Below are positions 1-12,862 of a stretch of DNA of 64,000 bases, one piece after another. Position 1 is the first letter of the stretch, and the number at the start of each line of letters is the position of its first letter. The position numbers and the translations under genes were made by a program. Where the stretch lies: assembly GCA_029718625.1 (NCBI GenBank), contig CM056377.1, positions 103,614,585 to 103,678,584 on the forward strand, given 5' to 3'. The stretch is from Synaphobranchus kaupii. Its lineage: Eukaryota > Chordata > Actinopteri > Anguilliformes > Synaphobranchidae. The notes under the pieces were generated by a model. It was not told where the DNA came from. It saw nothing but the letters and a program-made list of their open reading frames with translations, and searched no databases.

Positions 1-3000
1 TGTAATTGCTAGCCAATGGAGTAATTCAACCAATGACATTGCTCTGTCTGGATGGAAGGTATGAGCAGGAAGAGGGGTGGTGACCAATAGGAAGCGGCAC
101 AGCCAATTAAGCACGCGATATCGTACCTGATACTCTGAAATCTCTAAATATGTGAACAACAAGGTTAATAGTAAAATAACGATAGCCATCTGCAGAAAAA
201 GCAATCATTACTCTATATTTTTGTTGTTGTTGTGATGTTAGTCTCATAAATGGCCATGTGATGGTGGTACTACCAATACATGAGCAATGTTTTCTCTCAT
301 TCAACAAGGTAAAGTTTCTCATAAAGAGGATGGGGATAAACTTTGTATATTCTGAGCAGGGCTGGAGGGAGATGTATTTAGCTGCACTTCAAGCAAATGA
401 TAATGTAATTGCATATTTATGTTGTACTATAAATTGTTACTCAGACAAATTAAGTTCTGGCATGTATTCTTGCTATAAGCTGCTACAAGTGCAGCTAAAT
501 ACATATTTTAAAATAGTTTTTATTACAGAATAAAAGATCTGTTAAAAACACACTGAGTGAGAATGATTTAGTTTATGTTCATATGTATCATTAAGATTAC
601 CTATCAGATGACCAGAATGTATGGTATTTATAATAACAAGGTCATTCATCAAAATTATGAGCAACAGCACAACTGTTCTGTCTGTCCATTCTACCGCAGG
701 TGGCACTAAACGGAAACCTGAAACCCTGTGAGACCTAGTGAGGGGACTGCAGTGTGGCCAGCAGGTTCGGCATGCATGCGGTCGTCCACGTGAAAGTGTT
801 TAACCTCAATTTCCAAACAACATGTCGGTGCATATCACTTCAGGCCAGAGGAAGAAATGGCTTCAATACAGAAGAAACACATTACTGTGAAAAGATACAA
901 AGATTGTCTACGTTAGCCTTGAGGTGGTATTGTGGTGGGTGTTGGGGGTGGGAGGGTCAGGCTGTTCTCTCACAAAAACCAATAGCAACCGGGTAGCGCA
1001 CACTTTAGGATGCTGAATGAGCAATGATGCATGGAAGGCGGGAGGTGGCACTTCTGAAGGGCCTCTACGGCATGTGTACAGATCATCCTCACAGTAGTGC
1101 AGTCAGTAAGGAATTTGTTTGATTCCACTGAGAACCGTACTGAAGACACTTATCAGTTGTGCTTATCTACGCTGATATCCTATGCTGATATCCATTGTCT
1201 CCCTTTGGAATGTACTCCTTCACCCACCCCTTTTTGTTACTCTGCACTGAGTAGCACCATGAACACTTACAAAAGCAGAATGTGACAAGCCTTGAGACAC
1301 GGGGTAAAAAGAACAGCATTTAACTATGCTTGTTGATGTGTCAAGCTATAGTCATTTGGTGGAGAGAGGTTTTGTGATGGATGGGACTGCTCTGGCCAAA
1401 CCCATACTCATTAAAAGTGTTGGTCCAGTGTTTCCATTTGACTGTCTCTGACCGAATACGGAGTACCATACCTATGGCTATTCTTGCTCTTTACTGAGCA
1501 CTTCTGCCCAGAATTTATCTAAATATAATGCTCTTTGTTTTATAACACTGGAATTGCTCACAACAAAGCAAATGTAAATAATTTTACCTTACAATTATCT
1601 TACAATATCAAGGGATCGGTGGTTACTGAAATTAATGAAGAATGTGAGTAAAACAATATATAAACCCCTAAATTTCCTATTCATATTTAAGGACAAAGTG
1701 CATTGCTGTATGAGCCATCATTTGCTTAGATAATACTGTACCCAAGAGTACAAACCTGAAAAATTGTACCTGTAGTCAGTTTTTAATGATGTGACGTGTA
1801 GGTAGCAGATTGCTAGAATGCTGTTTCACTAGTCATAGTAGTGAGGGAGTCTCAGCATGGTAGGCATTGTGAGAATGCTCCAACACCAAGCAGATGTCCT
1901 CTCACACAGTTTTCACCAGTTGTGATGGGGCCCTCTGCTTGTGACAACAAAACTCGTAGATAAAATCTGAACTGTGGGAACGACTGGCCATCAATGGGTT
2001 GTGTGGACATTGTAGTTTCAGCCGACCTTATTTATGTCCCCATAAAGTGTGTTTTTTTATGGGGGCTGTTGGTGGAGGAGGATGCTGTGGCCTTGAGAGT
2101 CACCCGTCTGTTGCTCTCTCAGTGGCCGCCGTGTTGAAGGCCATTGTTGTAAAGATTTACTGGCAAAGCAGAGCCAATCTGCCACCACAAATGACTGACC
2201 ACATTCCCTGACTGAGTCCAACCTCAATGACTTCTTTGCTGCCCGATTAGTTGATCAGTGAGCTGAGTTCAGTGCCTTTGAAGCTGTCTAAACAGCTGTG
2301 TTACATTCAGAGTAATGTGTGCACTACAACTGCAGTGTGTAGAAATGAAAACTGAAACTGGTATTTACGATCATGTGCTTAAGGCTGATGTTACATGCCT
2401 TCGTTTATTTTTTATCTGAGTTTGTGTATTATGTGTTTTACTGCGGAATTGCAAATGGCATAGTGTTAATCACCTAGGTCAGGTCATTTCATGGGTGGAT
2501 ATTTCGTTACTTTGAGGGACCGTCTGGGACAAATGAACCCAACAAGTGTAGTGGGGCCAGTTACATGTATGTTCTGCCAATCTACTGCTTGGACGACAAA
2601 GAGTGAGGTTTCAAACGATGGACATAATATTTAAACGGCTTGTGTAGCTTTCAGCCTGCTTGGTTTTATTTTCTGACAGCAGAACCTGTGCTGTACTAGT
2701 CCCATTGCCAGTGCTTTTGTATAGGAACAGATTTGATCATTTATCATTGTTACAGCTGATGTGAAAAGGTAAATAGAAAAGCCCAAGTGTTGCTTTTCCA
2801 CCCAAAAGGTACACAGAGGGTAAATAATGGAACAAAGTGAGTAATGAGTTTACTTTGTACAGGAGGCAACCTAGCAAAAAGGCTACCCTCTCTTGGTTTA
2901 AAAGGTTTTGAGGTGAAATGACCCCCAAACCATAAAGGTAAACAACTCAGCAGTCGAATTCCCTACAGGTATGCTTCTGGCCACAGAACAGCTAATCAAT

Positions 3001-6000
3001 AACATTACAAGAAACAAATCCCATCGCGCACATCGCAGAGATCAGCCCTGTCTTCTGGCGTTGCCGGGAATTACAGCAAAAGCAACAAAGATGTGTTGCT
3101 GATGTGAGGCCAACGGTTGGCGTTATGGGAAGATGCACGAGATGAATGTTTTGACAACAAACAGTGGAGGGTCACAGCATCACCCCAGCCCCCTTCAAAA
3201 CACACACTCTCAGAAACACAGGCATGCACGCACACACATGCATGCATGTAATAAATCAGACTACTGTGTTTAAAATAGAGTATAATGATGACTGTTTAAA
3301 GTATCAAAATTATTTTACAACGCCCAGGGGCAAAGGGTGAGAAGGTGGTAAGCCACAAAAAATGATTAGTCCTCCAAGGGAAATGTTTGTGGTTTGAAGG
3401 TTTGCCTGTTCACATGAGCAGTTACCAACTGATATGGCATATACCAAATGTAATGAATCAAAAATCTAAGAATACTGAACAGTGCCAGTGGAAACAAGTT
3501 ATCTATTTTCTGTTCCTCAAATTCTATTTTACTGAGAAGAAACCCAAGGCCTCAAAGGTTCAGCCCATTTAATGTGCATGATAATCTTATTCCTACTTCC
3601 TAGCACAGAACTACTCTCTTGGCTTCAATGTGAATGCAATGAATTAGTGTCAGATCATTTTAATTACATTTTTATTGTCACTGTTTGTTTATTTTCCCTT
3701 ATTTTTAACAATCTACTGATATATCCAGTATATGTACATGTAAATATGTGTAATCAAATCCAATGGCATTCATTCATACTCTGCCAACTTTAATAACATA
3801 AAGTGACACTGAAAATGAGGAAATACATGTGTGGAGGAGAAAAATAGATTTTAAGTACCATTTAGCAAGTGCTGGGAATCAATGCATAATTCACAGTTAC
3901 AAGTGGACTACTAGCCTAAAGCTAAGTAATTTTTCAAAGCTAGTCACAGAAAAGAAAAGCCCAGCAGATTAAGGTTTGGCCTCTGGAGAATGTGTCTGAG
4001 CAGAATCAGAGGTCTTGTGGAGGAGGGACAGTGATGGATGGTCTGCATGTCTTGGTAATTCATTGGATTGGGGAAAAGGGCACAGCTTCGGCAGAGAACA
4101 CTCAGGGGCACAGAGGGAGCAGGCTGCATTGCGTGCAAGTGCATGTGCGTGTGCGTGTGCGTGTGTGTGTGTTTGCCTTGTTCAAACTGTGCGTTATCTA
4201 TTGCAAACAGAGCAGGAAACCATCCATAATGTATTTCTGCTCATAGAACTGCGTGAATCCAACATTCCCACAGGTGGTGTATCAGTCATTGTCAAGAGCA
4301 TGTGACAAATTTGGCTTCCCTTTGGCTATCTTCAGGCGTTGACCGTGTAGGCTCCTGTCCTGCCCGAGTGAAAGGTTTTGCGCCGCTCAACATTCTGGTC
4401 CAGTCTCAGCAAATCAGCAGGGGATCACCAGCCTGCACCTCTAGCCATATACCCGCCGAGCACAGATAGAGAACTATAGAGATGGAGCTGTCAGAGCTTT
4501 GTCTTGATATTTAATTATAATAATAATAATAACAATAATATATCACATGGTCCTGATGCACATCACTATTTTGTGTTCAACGTCACATGGTTAGAAGAGA
4601 GCTTGCCACACGGATCGGCAGATGGTGCACGCATGGTGATTTGCTTTCATGTTGGAGTTTCCCTAATGATAGAACTGGATGAGTGAGCAGTCTGCTCACT
4701 GCGCACAATGTGAGCAGTCATCACTATCAGGCTGATGTCATTCTGATTGACTGCTGCACAAATAAACAGCTGTCATCTGTATGCATGCGCCACGGACCTG
4801 TTGTTGCATGCCCGCAGGTGCGCATGTAGGGTCAGGTCACCGGAGCCACCCCGTCGGCGGTTTGGTGGTGATGGCAGCACAAACCTGCCTTCAGAGGCCC
4901 CTTCACCCTTGGTGGGGAAGTTCATTGTGGAGTGCCCCACTTCTAATTGTGTAATGACAAATGGTTGTGACGGAAAGAGAAGAGCCAGCTGTTTCTGCCA
5001 GGTCACGCAATGTGCGAGGCGAAGAGTGCACTGTATTTTTGGCCAGGACATTTTCTTTCAAAAGAAGCTCCTGACTGCCTGCGCATTTTTACATTGGTGT
5101 TATCATTTATCAGGATGCACTTTGTTTGAAATGAGGGTGCTATCCCATGAATAGTGAAAGTGTTTATTGTTTGATTGCTTGTTTGTTTATTGTGAAAAAG
5201 AATATTTGAGATCTCACACCATGCTTCTCCAATGCAGTAGATAAATATGAGAATTCAACAGTTACTACACATCTTGTGTTGTCCTGTGCTCATTAACATA
5301 CTGTACAAATCAAACCAAACATAAACAAATGTGTGCCAAATAACCTATATCATTAGGACTGATCGTTATTAACAATCACAGTCATAATCTAAACATTACG
5401 AGAGTATAAACCTAAATCATATACAGACAACCAAGAATTACTTCAGAATGTTTTTGCTTTGCACCCTTCTGCTAAATCAGCATGTAGCTCTTTAGCCACC
5501 CCCAACTCACAACTCTATTGGAAAGGTTCTACAACATCAGCTAAGCCCTTCAGAAGAGGCCCAACCACGTCATTTCATCCTAAACCAAACCAGGTGCCCA
5601 CATCTGAGCCAAAAGCATGTTTGACAAAGAACAGCTTGTAAATGGATATGTGAGCCAGATCAAACAATGATCTATTACGGCACTGACTATACAACAATAT
5701 CCACGCAGGGAGACCTTTTTTTATGGGGGAGGGTGATTAAAGACTGAAATGGGAAATGATGGTCTTATAATCTGCTGATGTCATGGTTGCGAGCCTCCAA
5801 CCCTTGGTCATGAAGGCAGTGAGTGCTTGAATTGGCCCAGCTGCTTGTAATATAGTTTTGTGTGTGTGTGTGTGTGTGTGTGCATGCGTGTGTCTGTGTG
5901 TTTGTGCCTGTGAGTGCGTGTGCATGTACATGAGTATGTGTGCATACGTGTGTGTGTGTGTGTGTGTGTGTGCGTGCACCTTCAGCTGACTCCATTTTAT

Positions 6001-6234
6001 GATTCTGCAGCTCAGGCTATCCAGTCTTACTCAAAAGGTCTTAGATAGGACTTAAAGGGATACAAGCAATCAATCATTTCTGTAACCAGCAACATAATCT
6101 GTAAGTCTCCACTTATTTTATAATAATACTAATATGATTAGTGTATAAAAGACAAACCAATTTTGTGTGTACAATTGTCTTGTGTAGTTAATGAAATTGA
6201 TAGAACTACAGAATGCCATTATTATTACATAATA
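1..6234. other. Intergenic stretch, no gene recognised
   Basis: I see no supported gene here. Open frames are short, lack family resemblance and overlap on both strands. The stretch is AT-rich ordinary intergenic DNA with small GT-type microsatellites, the clearest being around 4141-4172 and the two arrays at about 5863-5882 and 5949-5972. Regulatory elements or an untranslated region of a gene left of the window cannot be excluded from sequence alone. Confidence 0.6.
5860..5974. repeat. Compound (GT)n microsatellite
   Basis: Two pure GT tracts are separated by a GT-rich degenerate stretch with GC and AT interruptions. The antisense open frames across it are histidine-threonine artefacts of the CA repeat, not genes. 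Confidence 0.9.
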
Positions 6235-6767
6235 CACTGCCTCGCCAAAAATAAAGTTGCACACTCTAATATTTCGTTGGACCGCCTTTAGCTTTGATTA
6301 TGGCGCGCATTCATCGTGGCATTGTTTCGACAACCTTATGCAACGTCACAACGTTTATTTCCGTCCAGAGTTGCATTGACGACAGGAGAGTCAAACCACT
6401 CCGTAAAGTCTTCTCCAGCACATCCCAAAGACTTTCAATGGGGTTATGGTCAGGACTCTGGTGGGCAATTCATGTGTGAAAATGATTCCTCATGCTCCCT
6501 GAACCACTCTTTCACAATTTGAGCCCGATGAATCTTGGCATTGTTGTCCTGGAATATGCCCATTGATGGGATAACCTGGTCATTCAGTACATTCAGGTAC
6601 TCACCTGACTTCATTTTATTGCTGCATAACCTTGCTGAGCCTAGACCTGACCAACTGAAGCAACCCCCGATCATAACACTGCCTCGGAGGCAGTGCCTCC
6701 TGAGGCTTGTACAGTGGGCACTATGCATAACGAGTGCAACGGCGACTTTCTTTTTGGCCAGGCAGTG
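6235..6767 (-). mobile_element. Internally deleted Tc1/mariner element
   Basis: The ends are inverted repeats beginning CACTGCCTsGCCAAAAA and the element is flanked by TA on both sides (6233-6234 and 6768-6769), the Tc1/mariner target duplication. At 533 bp it is about one third of a full element. The minus strand keeps pieces of the catalytic half of a Tc1 transposase: a [14 protein letters not shown] stretch, then FQDNNAKIH containing the second catalytic Asp. The NPIE-type stretch with the catalytic Glu follows in another reading frame. The N-terminal DNA-binding half is absent. This is a dead, non-autonomous relic that could only be moved by a related transposase. Confidence 0.85.
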
Positions 6768-6788
6768 TATATTGTGTACGTGCAGCAC
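6450..6788 (-). pseudogene. Tc1 transposase fragment (catalytic region, broken)
   Basis: An open frame of about 112 codons reads through the right inverted repeat into a recognisable piece of Tc1 transposase. It keeps the run from the glycine-rich strand to the second catalytic Asp (FQDNNAKIH) and a [11 protein letters not shown] stretch, then ends in stops just after a PP-S motif. The NPIESLW-like region continues downstream in another frame, so an indel has broken it. There is no start codon or DNA-binding domain. It is not a functional gene. Confidence 0.75.
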
Positions 6789-9700
6789 AAATTAGATGAT
6801 TTAAGTATTGTATGTGAACGAGGGCTTCCTTTCTACGTAAAAAAAAAAAAAATCTAATATGAGAGAATGACAGTAATTCCTTATGGCGGAGTCAATTTGA
6901 AACCCCGTACTCTGTGGCTCCTACCATGCATGTACCTGGCTGTGATTTTCTGAATGGATGCTTAATCTGAGCAGTCAGAGCTTTTCTCTCGTGAATACTG
7001 ATCTTCCAGAAATCAGGGTGAGTGTCTCAACAATTACGCATACCCCCAAGGAGTGGAACTGTTAGGGGAGCACACAGCTCATTGCCACCTTACTGGGAGG
7101 AGTAATCGCCTGTGTTGATTGTTAATTAGTCTCCAGTAATCTACAGGATCTTGCATGTCACCTACGCTGACATGTGACCTTATTCACAAACTCATTTTCA
7201 CATTTCCACAAAACACCTAGTCATACCCACATTGGTATCAACATGTTTTTTTTAAATATATGTTTAGGAACAAAGGACAAGTCATCTACCTGCACAGTGG
7301 AAATATTTGTTTATATACATGTATATACTGTCATATACATATATAAAGGGATTGTTGGGAACAACAAGTCATGTAATGTAATGATTGCTCAGCTGAACTG
7401 AGGTCTAAAACATAACCACATCGCCCTACGAATAAAGGCAGAACTGTCTAGAACATAATGAATCAAGAGTAGAGTCATGTTGTAACCATTGTTATACTCA
7501 CAGTTGTAAAGAGTTTGTAGAATTGGCCGGCTATGTCATCATGACGACTGAAAAAAGAAGAAAAGCTTTACATTTCCTGTCTTGATTGGAGGACTATCCG
7601 TTAAGAGAATGATGTAAGTGTGCGTGCATGGTGGGGGTACTCTAGTGTTGGCTGAAGCCCTATCGTACAATTATTTATTAGATGTAGATGCATCCAAAAA
7701 AACTAGTGGGGGATTTGAAGTATGTCCCTGTGCAAGGTACCGATCTAGCGGTTTTAACAACGCAATATAAATGGTTGAAGGGCTCATACGTCATTCTATA
7801 TAAACAGCATCAGTCACATGATTTCTTGCGCTCATTGACTATGGACCGTTCCAAACAAGGAATTATTCCCACCTGCTTGTCTCTTAATGGCGCTTACACC
7901 CTCCGTGCTCCCCCCCCCCCCCCCAAAAAAACAACTGTCGCTGAGATATATTCACTTTTGCCTGGAGGCCCAAGCCGTCATCAGCCATCAATCAAGTGGA
8001 GCTCTGAGGTACTCACACCGGCCTGCGCAAAGTCACAACATTACCTGCCGTATGTTCTGCTGGTAATAAATATTTACATTTGATAATGCAGTAATTGCTG
8101 ACCTTTGGCCCGCACTTCCAGCCCGCGGGGGGTCTCCGGTTTCAGTAGGCCTGGGAATTGACGGAGCAGCTAATCAGCCCAGTCGAGTCTGGCAGGCAGG
8201 ATGAGGGCAGCGGCGGGGCTGGGAAGGGAGGGAGGTGGGGGGGGGGTAATACACGGCGAAGGACAGAATAACTGATAATAATCAGAAATTAAGAGCTGCC
8301 AGAGCACTTCTTAACATTAGCATTGGGATGTTGCATGAGCAACCATTGTCATTCTTGGGTTTGTGGAAATTCACAAGAGTGGACCACCTAATCTGGTCTG
8401 GTCAGGATTCATCCTGCTTCTGTCTGTTGCTCACAAATGGACATGACGCAGGACCGCTGGGTGAAACGGCGCACAGAACAAGATTTCATTGGCTGCACAG
8501 TGGAGAGCGGAGGGTGTGGGACCCATCTCTGAGAGGGGTGTTGCGTTGCGGAGCGCTGAGAATCAGTCACTCTCACTGCAATACACCCACCTCTGCTGGC
8601 ACCTTGTGGCTACAGGCTGTTGCACCCCAAGATGTTTTAAGGCTACTGTACTGATCTGAAAGAAACTCAGCATTGCTGAGGTAGCAACCAATTATCAGCG
8701 GACACAAGAAAAACCATAGTATGCATTTATCATCATAAATTCCTTAATGTGCTGTTTGAAAATAAGCCTCTCTGGACTGACCCTGTAAAGGCCTCCACAG
8801 GCCTTTCTTTGACTTCATCGTCGACTTATATTCAGTGTTGCCGGCAGGAATACGAGTCAAAAGTAGACATGCACTTTGTTTTTCAACTTTTTAGTTAGAG
8901 GTTAGAGCAGGTGAGGGAATGGAAACGTATAACTCCAGATTAAAAACTGCCCTCTCTAGGGCCGTTTCTGGCTGGGCTGGCGTGTGTTCTGGTGTCAATC
9001 ACTGTCAAGTGGGTAGAGGTAAATACATGAAAGTGTTTAGACAACCGAAAACATTGTTATCTTTCCTGCACTAACAATGGGAATACCTGCGTAGCCCCTG
9101 GGAGGAAAGCTTCAGTCCTACCATGATGGATGAGGACGGAAGACCGTGTCCACTGCCATGACTGGAGATTACATTTCAGTGGAGGTTACACATTTGGTTG
9201 TTTAAACACTTCAATCCATAGTTATAAACTAAGACATTATTTTAAATAAATAAGTTTCTTATCAGAGGAACAGGAGAGATATAGACCACATAAAATTTTC
9301 CAAACTGCTTTTCATACCAAAAGAGAGTGAACTGTATCTTTTGGGTTTATTTTCAGTCTAGATGCACCAGAGACTATGAATAGGAGACTTCATAACACAT
9401 CCCTGCTAACGTGCGTTTAAACATCCTGTGCAAATCCTCCTGTAGTGGGCAGTATCTTTCAGGATAAAAAAAAAATCATTAATATCTAGTCAATGGACTA
9501 GAACAAACTAGATATCATAGCATGTTTCTTTTGTTCTTTATGTATAACTATTTTAAAACTATGATACGGATTACACAGCATCTTTAATAAATGTTTACAA
9601 TCATTGAGGACAAGAAATCGTAATGATGCATTGCTGTAAATGGCAGTCAAAAGCGATCAGACTATTTACAACACATTTTTAAAAAATCAATATATACCAT

Positions 9701-10410
9701 TGTTAGAGCAAGAATGTGCATTTATACCCGATATCCCTTCCGTACCTGTCCTGGAAAATGAATGCTAACTACTTTGTGGCATTAATGCTACAAAGAATAT
9801 AATACTAGGCATGTACACCCGAAAAAGCATTAGCTCTATACATTCTGTGCACACTTAAGTGATCGTTGCCAAACAGAATGTCACATATCAACCTTTTCTA
9901 GTGTAACGATAGGTCGGAAACATTAACTGAAGCTAACAAACATCAGTACAATACCACAGAAAGGCTGCAGGAAAGTAAAAAATTATTTAATGAGTGTTAA
10001 AATGCATTTAAACGGTTTTAAATTAATTCATCAATAATCGCCCATAGAATGTACATGCTACTAGTGCGTAAAAACTAAGCAACAGCTCCCGGCTATTGTT
10101 TCTGCTTCAATTGAGTAGAGCCTTTTTGTCTTGGCACGAACAGTCAAGTGGGTACAGCTGCTTTGGTATAAAATTAACCGTTACCATCTTTACATTTTCA
10201 AACCAACATAAACACATCCTTACACATGACTTGATTACATGGAACACCAGCTGTAATCGTACATCATACGTAGAATGTACAAAACTGTTAATAATTAAAT
10301 TTCATTCAATTCTGCAGAATAACTAGATAACCATCAAGTTAAAAAAAATGTATGGATGCATGCGTTAAACATGATAGAGTAATACTGCCATCTATTGGTG
10401 GGTTAAAAAT
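6768..10410. other. Intergenic stretch, no gene recognised
   Basis: No supported gene. A 14-base C run near 7911-7924 and a G-rich patch at 8215-8250 are low-complexity. The stretch from about 8085 to 8300 is unusually GC-rich for its surroundings and could be a conserved non-coding element, but I have no comparison to support that. The 108-codon frame at 8328-8654 shows no recognisable motif. Confidence 0.5.
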
Positions 10411-10415
10411 CCACA

Positions 10416-10421
10416 TTTATT
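10416..10421 (-). terminator. Candidate poly(A) signal for bloc1s2
   Basis: TTTATT on the plus strand reads AATAAA on the minus strand about 800 bp beyond the bloc1s2 stop codon. It is one of several possible signals in an AT-rich stretch, so the true 3' end is uncertain. Confidence 0.25.
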
Positions 10422-11217
10422 ATTTTCCATTGATTTTGCAGGAATGCACACGAATCACTTTTATGTTTTACATAAATCAGGTATTCATTAGATCACTAGT
10501 GGACACCTATGTATATAAAAGCTTTATGTTTCTGATGGTATGAATACAAAATATATTAGTTTAAAAAATTTGTTGAATCAATTTCTATAGTAATTATTCT
10601 CAGTAGAGCTTAAGAAAAAGGAACATCTTTAATCTTCTGTTGTCTTCATGGGAAATAGCCAATTCTGCTTACTTTTGTAGTATTTCAAAGTAATGAAAAG
10701 GAACAAATTAGGCCAGAAAACGTATCCAATTTAAAAATTAAGGGCTAGGATGAAACAATAATTGGCGGGGTAGCACGAGTGACATAACAGAATGCATGGA
10801 TAATGAACTCCTGCCTCAGGACAATAATGAGAAAAATCACAAACATTATGCTATTGCAATAGTATGTTAGTGATGCATCTACAGTACATGCAGTTTGTGA
10901 AGAATATGGTTAAAAAGGAGCAGACTCTAAGACAAGCTGGTACAAGATGCAGTAGGACCTTTCAACATCTGCAGTTCACCAAAGCTAGGAGCAGCTTCCC
11001 TCCCTATGGTCTCAGAAAGACATCTACTGAAGGCATTATTGATGACAATAGATTCACACAATTCACATTTTGTTCATTTCTTCATTTGCTAAGGTCCCGC
11101 GTTTTTCCAACGTCTTCGTAGTTCTCCAGACATCATCTTGCACTGCACGAGGTCAACTACCAGGACTAAGGACTGGCCCAGCCGCCAGCGAATCCTCCCA
11201 GCTAGACCCACCCGCTT

Positions 11218-11249
11218 TCATCGCTTCTCAAGCTTCTTAAACTTGGCCT
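11218..11249 (-). CDS. bloc1s2: bloc1s2 coding exon 5 with stop
   Basis: This 32-base terminal exon follows TTTTGTAG and encodes [10 protein letters not shown] then TGA. The basic C-terminus matches the family end. Confidence 0.92.
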
Positions 11250-12776
11250 CTACAAAAGGGAGAAACAATGAAGTCACATGACCTCATTTTGGGTCCGCTG
11301 CATAGTGACAGTAAACTCAAAGGTCATAACTTCACAACACAAAAGGGATTCACACAGGCAATAAAAACAAAGGTAACACATTCCATTCTTCTGAAGGGAA
11401 AAGAGAAATGTCACATGGGATTTATTTTGGTTTTCTTTGTGAAGCCTCTGAAGTAGTGGCCATTATCAGCACAACCGACTTGCGTGTTGCTGAGTGACTG
11501 GCTTAGGCTGAGCACATCCTGCATTATTGTGAAAAATTTAAATGCATGCATAATTTAAAGTGAATAATAAAGTTAATAAAAATGTGATTCACATTTGAAG
11601 AAGTGCGTAGCAGTTGAAACAACTACTTTGCCTTGTAATGGCATTGCGCCACATGTTAAGATTGTGAGGAAAAGCTTGTCTGCCAAAAAACAATACCTCA
11701 CTAAAATTGTTAATAATATATATCAATCAGCACGAGTTTGTATTCTGGACACTTGTGGGACTCCTGTATTAAGTCAATAAGCTGACTGAAAAACTGAAGG
11801 TGACTAGAACTTTGCCAAAAGCACCCCTCTTATACCTGTGCTGCTAACAGACTGTGTTCAAAGGCCTGCATTTTGCACTGTTCATCGGCATACAGTTGGG
11901 CTTGCTGTTCAGTGGCTCAGACACTACTTACAATAACACACCATGGCAACAATCCATTGACATGGATCACATATTATTGAATATACAGATCCATATCCAT
12001 GTTTAAAGGATAAATGCTCATTTAAAATAACAGTTGACATACACTTCCTAGTTCCTAGTACCCTGAGAAAGGCTGAAAATGGTTTGATTTCTTCTGAATT
12101 GATTAACTTCCGGTTACTGAGAGAAATGGGATGGCAGCAGAGTAAACAGCATCTATGTACGTGTTCCAAAGTGGTACATTCACTATGCTGCAAGGTTCTG
12201 AGGACACCACTGCAGCCGACGCATACCCAGCTTTTTGGAGTAGGTGTCCAATCTGTACGCTGCTTGTTCCAGAGCTGTCACCTGCTCTTCAATTTGGTTG
12301 ATCTGGTCCAGGTAAGGCTGCAAGCTGGCATCTAGAAAAACATGAGCACTAGGCTTAGCTTGAAACACAAGACACCGTTTTCTGCTTGGTGACCTTAAAG
12401 AGCTAGCAAAACAGATTAAGTAGCAATTTCAGGCAAAGATGCTAAACATTTTTTAAATATAATTATTGAAAATTAACACTGCTTGTTAAATCAATGCTGC
12501 ATTTAAAATCTGGAAACCGAATTTGAACTATGCACATGAAATTCAATACTTGTCAGGACTTTTGCCAGTCATGCCCCATGGAACAGGTGTTTGGAATTGA
12601 AATGTCTGCTTATTGTCCACACAGACTTTGCTGCTGGCAACAAATTGCAGTTGTGCAACTAACCAGGGGGTTGCAATTGGGTTGTGTACCCTGGCAAAGT
12701 CGTGCCCTCTGGGACTCAAAACCACAGCCAACACATTATGGATTCAATCCAGTCCACAGGGAACATAAACACCCCC

Positions 12777-12862
<86 letters not shown>

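Noticed and set aside
8328..8654. 108-codon open frame in the intergenic part
   Set aside because: No recognisable motif, no splice partners, not supported by composition.
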